Origin: Bidens hawaiensis | Taxonomy: Eukaryota; Streptophyta; Magnoliopsida; Asterales; Asteraceae | Reading direction: 5' to 3' | Length of the DNA stretch: 64,000 nucleotides | Assembly: GCA_021521415.1 (NCBI GenBank) | Contig: JAIQDT010007658.1 | Span: forward strand, 1-64,000 | Shown: positions 36,141-46,566 of the stretch, piece by piece | Layout: each line of letters begins with the position of its first letter | Position numbering within the stretch: position 1 is the stretch's first letter | Made by a program: the position numbers and the translations under genes | The notes under the pieces: generated by a model | Told to the model about the DNA's origin: nothing | Database searches by the model: none | Seen by the model: only the letters and a program-made list of their open reading frames with translations

Positions 36141-36279
36141 TAACAAATGTGTGGCGAAAGCGACCTTTAGCGACACATTTAGAACGAGGTGTGGCAAACC
36201 GTCCAGAGCATGTGTGTGGCTAAAAGCCAATATTCACGTAGTGAACTTAGTTAATCTGTTGCATATAATTCATAATGTT

Positions 36280-36430
36280 AACTGGGATCAAACCCATTAT
36301 GCTGGGGACAAGCCCAAATAATATACTGGGCACAAGCCCGTGTAACTGGGGACAAGCCCGTGTAAACTGGGGACAAGCCCGTGTAATCTGGGGACAAGCC
36401 CAAAACTGGGGACAAGCCCAAAACTGGTGT
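36280..36430. repeat. CTGGGGACAAGCCC tandem repeats (element X)
   Basis: Seven or so units of 14-20 bases (CTGGGGACAAGCCC plus CGTGTAA or AAAA). The same array occurs in element Y at 45765-45905, so it belongs to the 3' non-coding region of this Tat family. Confidence 0.85.
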
Positions 36431-36929
36431 TAAACTGGCGACATGGCCCTTGAGAAGAGGTGAAAACCCCTTAAACCTTAGGATATGGTACGTCTACCAT
36501 AATTCGTAGGATCCTCCATATAGCCGGAAACAACGAAATTGTCAACCACTAAACGTGTACTGGTCCCGCTGCCCCGGACTATACATCGGATAGCGTGCGC
36601 AACTGGCGATCGTGAGAAAGGTGAAAACCTTTAAACCGTAGGGGATATGACCATCGAGGGTCATATCCAAACGTGGGCTAGGCAAGGGAAATAAAATAAT
36701 ACCTCAAATGCAAAGGAGAGGTGGCCAACCTCTTGAACATCAAATGAATCATTATAATCCTGCATGGTTATTCAATACTTGGAAAAGATAAAGTGTTAAG
36801 CATATATTATCCTTAAATTAACAGTAATAATTCAAAAAGAATAATTGATCAGAAAGATGTTACCGATTTAAGGATCCTATATCCTTTTTAGGATAAAATA
36901 TCCTCTCAGGATAGTGGATCCTGATCAGA

Positions 36930-36999
36930 AAAAATACTTCTTGAGGTGGATGGCATTCCATGCTCTTGGTAACCTGTTGCGTTCCATTGTGAGCAAATG
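36930..36999 (-). pseudogene. Integrase C-terminus remnant of element X
   Basis: Matches the last 20-odd codons of the integrase in element Y (46567-46645), including the NRLPRAGNVIHLRKYFF-type end. The homology breaks at 37000. All the rest of pol is missing. Confidence 0.7.
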
Positions 37000-37557
37000 T
37001 GTTGGTGCATTTTGTGACCGTCGCTATGCAATTCAGACCAGCTGAGACGCCATAGGTGAAGTTAGAACAACTTCGCCTTAGGCAAAGTTAGAACAACTTC
37101 ACCTAACGGCGAAGTTAGGACAACTTCACCTTAGGCGAAGTTATGGACAACTTCACCTTAGGCGAAGTTATCACAACTTCGCCATAGGCGAAGTTATGAA
37201 CAACTTCGCCTACTGACGCCTACTGAAGTTTATATATATATACGTGTGTCTTGTTTAGGTTAAGAATCCAGAAATTAGTGTGTGTTTTGAGCAGTTTGTT
37301 TGTTTAGAGAGAGTAAGAGACAAGGAGAGTCGTGTGAGACGACCCGAGGTAGAGCTCACCTCGGGTCAGTCGTGTTTTCTGTTTGGTTACGGTATGTAAC
37401 GTGTTTTAATTATTATTATAAAGAATCTGCAGATTTGTTTATCCCGTTCTTGTATTTGTTTGTGTATTTGTTCGTGTACGTGTTTGTGTTCTTCATCCTG
37501 TACACCATTAACGAGTCTAGGAGGATTCCGCACACCTAGACCTCGTGCGGATCTCGT
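37000..37557 (+). mobile_element. Copia-LTR-like insertion in element X
   Basis: Starts TGTTGGTGCATTTTG, a start seen in large Copia families. It has a TATATATATA box (about 37231) and a CCCGAGGTAGAGCTCACCTCGGG hairpin (37339-37361). It ends before gag-like sequence resumes at about 37558. The right edge lacks a clear CA end, and no target duplication is visible, consistent with insertion followed by deletion of pol. Confidence 0.5.
37055..37212. repeat. 26-bp palindromic tandem repeats
   Basis: Six tandem units of GGCGAAGTTA(N)AACTTCGCC type starting at 37055, 37081, 37108, 37134, 37161 and 37187. Each unit is a near-perfect inverted repeat with a 4-7 base loop (GGCGAAGTT...AACTTCGCC). Confidence 0.9.
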
Positions 37558-38005
37558 ATAGATGATCCTTGCTGAAATAGCGAGGATCCTTGAGCCTGTT
37601 GACCCATGGACCCATGTTGAAGGATATATGATCCTTGTGAGAACTGAGCCATGGATTCTGGACTGGTGAAATCCAGCATCCTTGGCATCAGGGGGGTGAG
37701 ATCCTCTGTTGGCCTCTTGTTCTTGAGATCTTCTATTTCACGAAGGATCCTCTGGTTGGTCTTGTTCTGCTGCTCCATGTATGCTTTAACCTGCGAAAAC
37801 ATAGATGAAACATCACTGTTAGTATTAACCACCGGTGCAGCAACAACGGTTTTTGAGCTCTGGAAGACTGGTAGTTGCGTCTTGCTCCAAACAGCAGCAG
37901 TTCGTTGCGCTCCGTGATTGGCGGAGGCATTGGTGGCAAGGTCCTTGATGAGAGAGAAACCGATGATGGCATGGTTGATGATGCAGAGGTTGATTGAGAG
38001 GCCAT
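37558..38005 (-). pseudogene. Tat gag N-terminal part (element X)
   Basis: Minus-strand gag beginning at ATG 38003-38005 (MASQSTSASSTMPSS). After a frame change it gives the coiled-coil-like stretch MEQQNKTNQRILREIEDLKN and a tail of QGSS(L/I)LQ(H/Q)GS repeats. The same order occurs in element Y (51814-52344). It ends in frame at 37536-37538 within foreign DNA. Truncated gag, no capsid core. Confidence 0.75.
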
Positions 38006-39002
38006 TGATAGTGATATGGGTATTAAAAAGTTGAGAACGATAGGAATAATATGGATTACAGCACCAATCGCCCCACGGTGGGCGCCAAATTGTTTTAGAC
38101 ATAAAACTGCTAAGGATCAAGTATCCAAATCTGTTATGTGAGGTAAGGTGCTAACTCGATAATGACAAGTGCGTAATTGTAATATTGGTGAACATAAAGG
38201 TTTGATCACGAGGGAAAAAGCCCTTAACCAAGATAGTCTTACTTCAGTCAAAACTTATCTAGGTAATCTTTGGTAAAATAACTCCGGTCAAGGATTAATA
38301 AGATAATCTTGGGTCGGATTACTTTAGTCAATGATCAACAAGGTAACCTTTGGTCGACGAGTATATGATTATCGTGATCTCCGGCACAAAAAACCCCCGG
38401 ACGGTGAAAACTATCACCGTCGATTGTATTGATAACTAAAAAGTATTTACAAGTGGTGTGGAGTAAATGGCCGAGATTACAAAGTATGCTAGTGTGTAGA
38501 GAGAATGTTAGTTTCTGCTCTTAGTGTGTGTGATAGTACATGTGTTTTTTCCTATTCGATCATAGCTCGTTTATTTTAAGAAAATATCACTAACTATATT
38601 TCCTATCTATCCGGAAATCTTCCACCTAGCCGCTCCACGACCTTTGGCCACGTGCCAATAGCCATCCAGTAACGAGATAAGCGGAAGAATGAGTCTTATA
38701 GCCGTTGTTGATATTTACACGTTCATCTTCACATGAGTTCGTCCATTAACAGCTACATTGAAGTAGGATCCTGGATTCATGCTCCAGCTGGAGAATGCTC
38801 TGTGAGGATAACTGATGCAAGTACGTCTTAAAGTTGTCACACCTGTCTAACACATCACCATACTAAACGCAATCATTATTAAACAAGTAATACCGAGGAT
38901 CGTCGATCCTTTATATCCTGATATATATTTCAAGGATAAACTATCCATAAGACAGTCAAGGATAAAGGATCCTCAGCATAAAATTCATGGCCTAACAAAA
39001 AC

Positions 39003-40680
39003 CGAGCCCTAATTTTGGTGTGACAGAAACTCTAGATGAGAGGATTGAAGTGAATGTTAATGGTATAAAGTTGTAGAAATCAAATGAATCAAGTTCTGAA
39101 AATGCTTTGGTCCATGTATCTATCGACTTCGTGAAGAACTTCCATGTGAAGTAAGTGTTATTTATCATCTTTTTTCCAATAAACTGATAGTCAAATTTGA
39201 TTCCGTGTTGGTACTTTTACATATTTGTTTTGAACCGAGCACCACTCCTTGTGGACACAGGTAATTGCTTCATCAATCAATGTAAACCCCCAAAATTAAA
39301 TTTAGTATTTTGAACTTTTGATTCTGCTTTTGATTTTGAATTGTTGCACTTTTGTATAAAATGCCTGAAATAAACTGCTGATAAATGTGGTCGACGTTGC
39401 CCAAAGTGCAGACAACTTAATCGATCAATCTGCATATGGGTCGGTCCGAGTTTCAAGCAGATGCTGGAACCAGTTTTAAATGGGTTTTCCATGGAACCGG
39501 TTTGCAAAACACCTGCTCCTGGCATATTCATTTGAAATCGAGTATGAGATTTTCATACCCATGGAACCCTTTATGATTTAAAATGTTTCCATGTGATAAC
39601 ATCTGACATTACACAAATGAATATATGAACAACCATTCCCATGTAACAGTTATGAACAACTTAGGATTTTTGTGTGACAACAACTTAGTATTTTATTGTA
39701 CAGTGAGCATTTTTAAAATTCAAACAATTAAACCCAAAAATCATTTTATGAACAACGATTTATAATAATCATTTATAAAAATGAAAATCGATTTATGAAC
39801 AACTATTTATAACAATGAAAATCAATGGTTCTTGGATTGCTTGAAGCCTTGAACTGATGGTTGAAGTTCCAAGAATCAAGGAGGTTGTATAGGGTCCATG
39901 AAAAGTGGGATGGCTGTTAATCTTCACGGTTCACGGGTTATAGGAGTTCTGACGGGTACGGATCCGGACAACATCGAAACCCGTTTGGCCATGAAATTCG
40001 GAACCGGAACCTGGACACGGTTTTCAATTTGGGTCTGTAACATGGGGTACGACCCGTGAAATGTTAACCCCTAGCCTTTATCATCCGACGCGGACCCCTG
40101 TTCTTAAATTGGTGATTAAGATTGTAATGGTGATGTTTATTAAGTTGCATATTGTTTTCTAGTGTGTTCTTAAATTGTTTCGCTTGTTATTATGGTTGTT
40201 AAATGGTTTTTTTGAAACCTTATGTATTTTTTCTTTATTGCAGATGGATTTCAATTGTATTAAAGTTGGCTTTAGAAAATATAGCTCAAAGAATATGGAA
40301 GATGACGAGGTTGAGGTCGAGTACAAAGACTGGTCTGAATTCAGAATTGATTTTAGTAGATCTCATGATTTACTTTCAGATTGATCCTTTTTTTGTAATA
40401 ATGCACCATAAAATACTTGATCTTTTAGTTATCAACAAAGAAGAAGCAGAATTGTTGTTTCTATATTTGGAGGAAGATTTTAGAAGCTGCGGAACTTATA
40501 AATGGATATATAAGAAAAAACATGAATGGAGATTGGCTTTTTAACACCGGATGAATTTATTAGCTTTTGATATATATGTCTTAATACCTACTTAGTTTGG
40601 GTTGAAATTGGGGATATATGTAATTGATACTAGAAGGGGGTATATGTAAATAGTTTATTAATTAGTTCATTAAGGGTAAA
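39003..40680. other. Interior of the Mutator-like element
   Basis: Non-transposase filler. About 39900-40080 has GGTACGG / GGAACCGG-like motifs reminiscent of the hAT subterminal sequence. No MuDR protein pattern is found on either strand. Confidence 0.5.
40244..40384 (+). pseudogene. Exon-like fragment, possibly captured
   Basis: A good acceptor (TTCTTTATTGCAG, ending 40243) is followed by an open frame starting MDFNCIKVGFRKYS and the acidic run MEDDEVEVEYKDW. It stops at TGA 40382-40384. A related frame continues 40400-40544 with EEAELLFLYLEEDFRSCGTY. I do not recognise the family. Its position inside a non-autonomous Mutator-like element fits gene-fragment capture (Pack-MULE), which is inference. 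Confidence 0.4.
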
Positions 40681-41254
40681 ACAGTCATTTAATTGGTTAA
40701 TTTTAATGAAATGGGGAGATATGTAATATATGTGGTTTAGTGAGGGGAAATATGTAATTGTTATTTTAAGGTTGGGTAAATATGTAATAAGGAAACTTAG
40801 GAAGGGGATATATGTAAATGCCCCTTGATTTAATATTGAGTGTTATAATGCATTTATGAAGGAATCCACTCGATTAGGAAACAAAGTAAACTATTAATGA
40901 GAAAATTGGGTATAGTAACAAACAAAATTTGGCTTGGACAACAAGAAAACGGTTTGGGCTGATTTAAAACATTAATTTAGATATCTTGGAGCTTAAGTTT
41001 CGTTAATTTAGTCGAAAATATGCAAAACTATTCCCTGTACTTCAATAAGTGTGATTTTTAGTCGTTTAAAGCGATTTTAAAGGTTTTTAAGCATGGTTTA
41101 ACGAGTTTGAAAGTTATATGAATATAAATTAAGTCTAGGAAAGTTAAATAATAATAAATATAAGATTTTTATAATTTGAAAGATTCGAAATACATTCCCG
41201 AGTCGGGAAAACGAATACGAATTCAAATATGAAAACCCGAGTTGTTACAGCTGG

Positions 41255-41793
41255 AGTGTTGGGCATATAATAAGGCAGCTAGGGTTTAGGATTGATGTTT
41301 TGTTTTTTTGGCTAAGTTATTCATGCTTTGGGCTGGGTTATTTGTATTGGGCCTTCTGTGTGGGCTGATTATATCAATTCAAGAAATAGTCTAGCCCAAT
41401 GCTTTTCTATTTGGGCTGCTTGAATTATATTTTTATCTGGGCCATGATATAATTGTCGTTCGGGGTTGGCCAAACTGAAGAAAGTCAAATGCGTTCGGTT
41501 TTTCTTCATTGTTGAATCGTGTTTAGAGTATTATTTCCATACTTTTTTTATACAAGGCGCTTAAAAGGGAAATAATAAGCTTTGTCATTTGATCGTTGTC
41601 CCCGATAGTTCTTCTGAACATATACTGATTAGAGATCCAAGATGGATAAAGAAGCGATAACTCCTTCATGATTGAATTAGGTGGATCATACCTTTAGGGG
41701 GTGATTGAAGAGGCTTCGACTTTATCGTGTTGATTCGTGAATATGCGAGACACGATTCAACAAAGGTTTTGATATCCTAAGTCAAGGGGTGAT
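41255..41793 (+). other. Copia-like internal 3' region
   Basis: Continues the sequence cut by solo LTR W. It contains several GGGCTG/GGGCC runs, no open protein, and from 41640 the block shared with 21045-21225. It ends in the purine tract AAGTCAAGGGGTGA (41780-41793), directly before an LTR. Confidence 0.5.
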
Positions 41794-42206
41794 TGTACGA
41801 CCAATATTTGTGACTTGCGATATCAAATTACGAAACTCGTTATATATATTTGATGGTCAAGTTAATAATTAAAGCTGACAAGAAAACCGGACACGGAACT
41901 AGAGCTTCGGGACGCACGTTTAGCTTCAATGGGATAAGGTTTCAACAAGAAATGTTTTAGGCTATAAATATGTCACTTGTAGTCTTTTATATGTGCGTGT
42001 TTTCCATGATGTAAATCATCCACCCAATGGAAGCTCACCTTGGGTGGGTCGGTTATTTGTTTATGTTATAAATATATTAACCGACAACGAGATCGTTCAT
42101 CTATATCTTATCTTTATATTTATGTTCGGTCGTTTGATTTACCACACCCGTCTTGAAATTTGAATCAAGTGCAAAAACCGTTCGTATGGTCGGTTTGGGA
42201 CGTACA
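41794..42206 (+). mobile_element. Copia-type 3' LTR
   Basis: A 413-bp LTR bounded by TGTACG...CGTACA, preceded by a polypurine tract, with a TATA-like GCTATAAATATG (about 41962). After it, TAGTC (42207-42211) leads into NRT2 promoter sequence. That pentamer corresponds to TAATC in the uninterrupted promoter of copy A (17896-17900), so the element landed in the promoter of NRT2 copy B. It does not resemble the Copia LTR at 21536-21903, so its own 5' LTR is missing. Confidence 0.65.
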
Positions 42207-42241
42207 TAGTCACATATTGTTGTACCCAAAATTGAAAGACA
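42207..42241 (+). promoter_or_regulatory. Severed upstream piece of the NRT2-B promoter
   Basis: TCACATATTGTTGTACCC and the following AAAATTG match 17900-17923 upstream of copy A (TCACATATAGCTGTACCC, AAAATCA). The match continues on the far side of the CACTA element at 57625. Confidence 0.75.
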
Positions 42242-43487
42242 CACTACTACAAAATTGATCAAAAGATGCGAGTGGGAAAAACCAAAAGGTGCGGCTCACA
42301 CTTCCTACCGCACCTTTAATAAAATGCAAATTTTAAATTAAAAAAAAAACCGTCAATAACATAAGGTGCGGTCAATCCAAATTTTTTTATCTAGGTTTCT
42401 TCCCTCTGTAAATATTTCACTTTCCCTCTTCACTTTCTCCCCAATTAGCCCTCCTTCAGATAAGCAAACCTCAACACAATCCTCACTTTCCCTCTTCTTC
42501 TCAGCCCATACATTGACGAAGAGGTGATGATATTGAACCTTCTTTTTGATAATTTTCATTATTTATGTGTGTTGTTATCATTGTTTTGGTCAAAAATCGT
42601 TTAAGGATCAAGTAACCAAATTTGTAAAGTGAGGTTTAATGCTATGATGATAATATCGGTTATGTAAAGATTTCAAACACAAACACGAGGATTTGTTACG
42701 AGGAAAAGCCCTTGATCTTGTTCGGATCGCTGGCACAAAAACCCCGGGTGATGAAAAATCGTCTATCACCACTTTATTAATGTAAAAATCGGGTTACAAG
42801 GGTGGAGTTTATGATCAAAGATTACAAAATAGCTAAGTGTGTGTATGAACTACTGAAAGTGTTTATAAATGTCAGCAGTAAGTGAATGTGTTCATGCGTA
42901 TGTTAGCGTGTAGTCCTAATTTTGATAATAACTCGGTATATAACAATATAACAACTAACTAGTCCTACAAATCCGCCATCTTCCCACTATCTTCATCCAT
43001 GACTTTTGACCACGTGCTTGACAAGTCCAGTAGCGAGATATCCGGTAGAATAAGTCTTGTAGCCGTTGCATTTGTTAAATATTAACCTACACACAAGACA
43101 CAATTGTTAAGAATACCAAGTACCGAGGATCCTTGATCCCGACACAACTCCGGAGATCTTCAGAAAGATAACTGATTCACACTCTTCATCAAGAATAACA
43201 TATCCTTAGTACTTAATTATTTGTGGCTTAACAATTGCCCCCAATTTGGCGGTTGTTGATAAATTCACAGCTATGAAATTGCATTCAAATTTCAAAAAAG
43301 CTGTCAAAGAGATTAGGTGAAAAGACATAAATAGGGGTTAGATAAAAAATAAATAATTAACTTATGGATCAAAGATAAAACCCGGCTCCCTTTATATTCT
43401 CTTCATTCCGGAAGCTTCCCATCTTCAATCCTCCATATTTCAGGTAATCCTTTATCCCTTTCCTCCTTTTATATTCAGTGTCGATCA

Positions 43488-45098
43488 ATGTCTACCGATA
43501 GTTGTTTTTCAAACTCGACCAACCATATGGGTGGAGATATGAAAAGTCAAGGGTTACTGAAAAACCCTTCATCGGAAATTTGCAAGTTTATGGACCATCT
43601 TTTCCTTCCAACACCGTGTTCAGACCTTACGATTCCTCTACCCCAAGCGACATATCATCAAAGATATGGGTTTGTTTTCCGGCCTGTCCCTTTCTGCTTG
43701 GTTACTCGTACCCATTCCCGGAGTTTACCCAGAGATTCTTCACCCTTACTGGCATTAGTTACATCCAGGGTATGCCGATGATATGGCGAGCATTACTGAC
43801 TCTTGAAGAAATCATAGCCGACCATGATATTGAGTTCGGACTCTCTGAACTGTCATACATATACTCTCTGTACACCCACGGTTCCACTCGCTTCTTGCTC
43901 AAATCCAAGCCTCACCAACCGATTCTGCTTGACAAAGTCACACAAAACGATTCTCACTGGAAGAATAAATTTTTCTTTGTCAAGCGAGACTCAATTCCAA
44001 ACGGGAATACCCTTCCTACTAAGTGGATTAGGCGGGGTAGGGTTGCTGTATTTATTGTTGTTTACTGATTAAGGTTGAAGTACTGATTTTCTTCTTTCTT
44101 TTGTGCAGTTGACAACTTCGCACATCTGGCCAAGCTTCCAGGAACTAAAGAGAGAGTAGTTGCATTCCTTGCATTGAGCCCAACAATCCGGACTTTCAAG
44201 ATCAGGATCCTTGATTCTGATTAAGAAGTTGAACAGCCAGACATCTCACCTCAAAGTAATATGTCAAGTAAGTATAATCATAAAGAAAAGTATATTGATT
44301 TTGTATAGTAAAAAATGAAAAACTTATCTGTGTTGTTATGTTTTGAAGACATGCCTAAGTCTGCCAACAAGTCTGTTGCCCAATTTTCTCTGGATGATAT
44401 AGACCACTTGATTTCTCCAAAGATGGTTAAGAAGGAATCCTCCAAATCCACCCCTGCTCCTAGCCCTCACACAGTGACTACCAGAGATAAGACTCAGTCT
44501 AGGAAGAAAAGAAAGCTCCCACAACCTCAATCAGAAGCCCAGGAAGTCGAGAAGCATCTTCAAGAGGGGTCACTCAGGCAGTTACTCAGGTAAGAATCCT
44601 TTATTCTTCTTACCAATCTTGTTAGATACTTGTTGTTGATCCCAAGCTTGTGACTTATAGGGCATCCAAGGTTTCCACTCTTACCAAATGAGGACTCTTG
44701 CTGCTGCCAAGGACAAGCAGGTTGCTAAGTTCACAAAGAAGAAGGAACAGGCTGACTCCCAAGTCCATGCTATGGAAATGAGGATGAAGGACGGGATCAA
44801 GGCGGAAACTGATGAAGCCTAGATGTCCGTTGCAAAGCTTATTTTGCGGGCAAGGATCCAATTCGTGTCTGAGGCAAATGATCCTTCTTTTGACAGGGCT
44901 AACTGGGAGGTGGATGAATGGAAGAAGTCTCTGGCTAGGTTGGGAGCAGTAGAGGAAGAAGAGGATGTAAGTGAAGGGAGCAAGGCTGCAGATGAGGGTG
45001 AAGCTGGGACGAGTGGTATGAAGGATGTAGGTGACAAAGATGAAGGAAAGGAAACAGCAACGGATGGGGATGCTGTGGAGACAGGCAATGAAGGATGA
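43488..45098 (+). pseudogene. Antisense gene of Tat element Y, four putative exons
   Basis: Read opposite to pol. A TATA-like TTTATATT (43391) precedes ATG 43488. Putative exons: 43488-44036, 44109-44267, 44349-44589, 44661-45098, with GT/AG borders (GTAAGT and GTAAGA donors at 44268 and 44590); the first two junctions keep the frame. Exon 1 carries GYSYPFPEFTQRFF and ISYIQGMPMIWRAL; exon 2 VDNFAHLAKLPGTKERVVAF; exon 3 a basic RKKRKLP stretch that could be a nuclear signal; exon 4 a Lys/Glu-rich coiled-coil-like part and an acidic tail (AVEEEEDVSEGSK). Breaks: a frameshift near 43600, TAA at 44222-44224, a frame change near 44675 and TAG at 44820-44822. It resembles the plant 'gypsy-type transposon' domain (Transposase_28); exon borders are inferred. 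Role unknown. Confidence 0.7.
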
Positions 45099-45764
45099 TA
45101 AAGACAAGGCCAGAGACCGTTTTATTTTTATTTTTTTGATGTTTTCAGGATATTTGGTTGTGTACTTTAAGACAATAGTAATCTAGGATGAAAGATTTAT
45201 GATCCTTAAGACAATTATCAGGGGTAACAAAGGTGAAGGGATCCTCTGTTTGTGGGGATGAAGCCTTTGATGCCCCTGCTTTTATTTTCCTGCACTTGTT
45301 TGAACTATTAGTAACAACTTACTTTAACCCGGATGGAGTCTGGGTTAGCTTTTGGTAATTTTATGTAAGTTTTAATAAACAATATCTTTTGACTATTTAA
45401 GTATTGTTATCTGTTATTTTAAAATAAGTTTAATATAATCTTAGCTTTATTGAAAACTTTAGGAAATATTCTTGAATAAAAAGTTTGAAGAACATAATAT
45501 CCTTGTTAAAATGTATTAAGGATCTTAGATCCTTTCACAAAAAGAACTTATAAAGTTTTAAACTAAGTAAATGGAAATCAATAAGTAGAAGTCATACCAT
45601 AAGATCTAATTAGATCTAAGTTACCATAAGTATTGAGCCTTCTGTAATCCATGTAAAAATAAACTAAGGATCTTGAATCCATAGATGTTGACTATGATCC
45701 TTGTAATCGAACTTAAGATACCTGATGCAAACAACTTATGATATTAACTAGGATTAAACCCATC

Positions 45765-45905
45765 AAACTAGGGACAAGCCCATAAAATAATCTGGGGACA
45801 AGCCCGTGAACTGGGGACAGGCTTGAACTGGGGACAAGCCCAAACTAAGGACAAGCCCAATACTGGGGACAAGCCCAAAGATACGGATGTTAACTGGGGA
45901 CTCGC
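45765..45905. repeat. CTGGGGACAAGCCC tandem repeats (element Y)
   Basis: Seven or so degenerate units, the counterpart of 36280-36430 in element X, in the same position between antisense gene and integrase. Confidence 0.85.
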
Positions 45906-45995
45906 CCAAACCGGGATTTAGCCCAAACGTGAGATAACATGAAAATTTTATAAACCGGTGGTATGGTACGTCTACCATAAATCGTAGGATCTTCC

Positions 45996-46325
45996 ATATA
46001 GCCGAAGACAACGAAATTGTCAGCCACTAAGCGTGTACTGGTCCCGCTGGCCCGGACTATACGTTGGATAACGTGCACTCCAGGCGAGAGTGTAGAAACT
46101 CTAATTTATAAGAAAGGTGAAAACCTTTAAACCTTGGAAGATATGACCGTCGGGGGTATGATATAGCCGAAGACAACGAAATTGTCAGCCACTAAGCGTG
46201 TACTGGTCCCGCTGGCCCGGACTATACGTTGGATAACGTGCACTCCAGGCGAGAGTGTAGAAACTCTAATTTATAAGAAAGGTGAAAACCTTTAAACCTT
46301 GGAAGATATGACCGTCGGGGGTCAT
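45996..46325. repeat. 165-bp tandem duplication
   Basis: The block from ATATAGCCGAAGACAACG to GACCGTCGGGGGT is present twice in tandem, virtually identical. Element X has one copy (about 36520-36655), so the duplication arose in the Y lineage, recently. Confidence 0.95.
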
Positions 46326-46566
46326 ACCTTAATCGTGGGCTAGGCCAAAGGAAACAGTAGTGTACCTTAAGCGTGAGGGAGAGGTGGCCAACCTCTTAGA
46401 CATTGAACCTCTTATTAAAATCTGCATTGATACTTAAAACTTGGAAAAAGTACACGTTAAGAGTATATTATCTTTATTTTAATAATAAGAATATGAAATG
46501 AACAAGTGATTAGATAGATATTACCAATTTTAGGATCCTTGATTCTTTAAGGATACTTGATCTTTA

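Larger units (their letters stand above)
34037..36241. mobile_element. CACTA-like block inside element X
   Basis: The right edge reads ...AATATTCACGTAGTG (36241), the complement of CACTACGTGAATATT, a CACTA-type terminus. It is preceded by dense GTGTGGCTAAA / TTTAGCCACA subterminal repeats in both orientations. Sequence homologous to element Y stops at 34036 and resumes directly after 36241. No CACTA left end was found at 34037, so the left terminus has been lost or the block is composite. Confidence 0.6.
32386..38997 (-). mobile_element. Tat-type gypsy element X, pol-deleted (TSD AAAAC)
   Basis: Two LTRs (32386-33291 and 38091-38997, about 907 bases each, roughly 95-96% alike by eye) are bounded by perfect AAAAC duplications (32381-32385, 38998-39002). 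The minus strand is sense: the primer-binding site TTTGGCGCCCACCGTGGGGC abuts the 38091 LTR, and a GGGGGCAAT purine tract abuts the 33291 LTR. Inside, only a gag start and the last residues of integrase remain of the structural genes. The antisense reading frame near the 3' LTR is kept. It is a non-autonomous derivative of the family to which Y (42582-53068) belongs. Confidence 0.9.
32105..40824. mobile_element. Mutator-like element (9-bp TSD TTGATTTAA)
   Basis: Terminal inverted repeats GGGATTTTTACATATATCCC (left) and GGGGCATTTACATATATCCC (right, complement) extend about 150 bases inward as TTACATATTTCCCC-type motifs. Perfect 9-bp duplications TTGATTTAA flank it (32096-32104, 40825-40833), the hallmark of the Mutator superfamily. 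Without the retrotransposon X it is only about 2.1 kb. No MuDR transposase is visible, so it is non-autonomous, possibly carrying gene pieces (see 40244-40384). Confidence 0.9.
30782..41249 (-). mobile_element. Solo LTR W (TSD GCTGG), split by a Mutator-like element
   Basis: Read on the minus strand it begins TGTAACAACTCGGG (41249) and ends GGGGTGTGAAA (30782; the expected last C is lost). It is flanked by perfect 5-bp duplications GCTGG (30777-30781 and 41250-41254). Removing the Mutator-like element and one of its duplications leaves an LTR of about 1.74 kb. It lacks internal retroviral sequence. The CAACACATGTTGAGTGAG motif near 31067 also occurs in similar form in the solo LTR at 53260-55367, so the families are related. 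Confidence 0.85.

Noticed and set aside
35831..37212. CRISPR array
   Set aside because: The regularly spaced repeats are contiguous tandem units without unique spacers, in plant retrotransposon DNA.
37000..37557. An intact solo LTR in element X
   Set aside because: The start is convincing, but no CA end and no target duplication could be found at the right edge.
41794..42206. Pairing this LTR with the Copia LTR at 21536-21903 as one element
   Set aside because: Apart from similar ends (GGACCTACA and GGGACGTACA) the two LTRs do not align, so they are from different families.
44655..45107. A 150-residue minus-strand ORF opposite the antisense gene's last exon
   Set aside because: It is hydrophobic and repetitive (poly Ser/Leu), the expected mirror of a Lys/Glu-rich exon. 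The + strand reading continues a recognisable gene.
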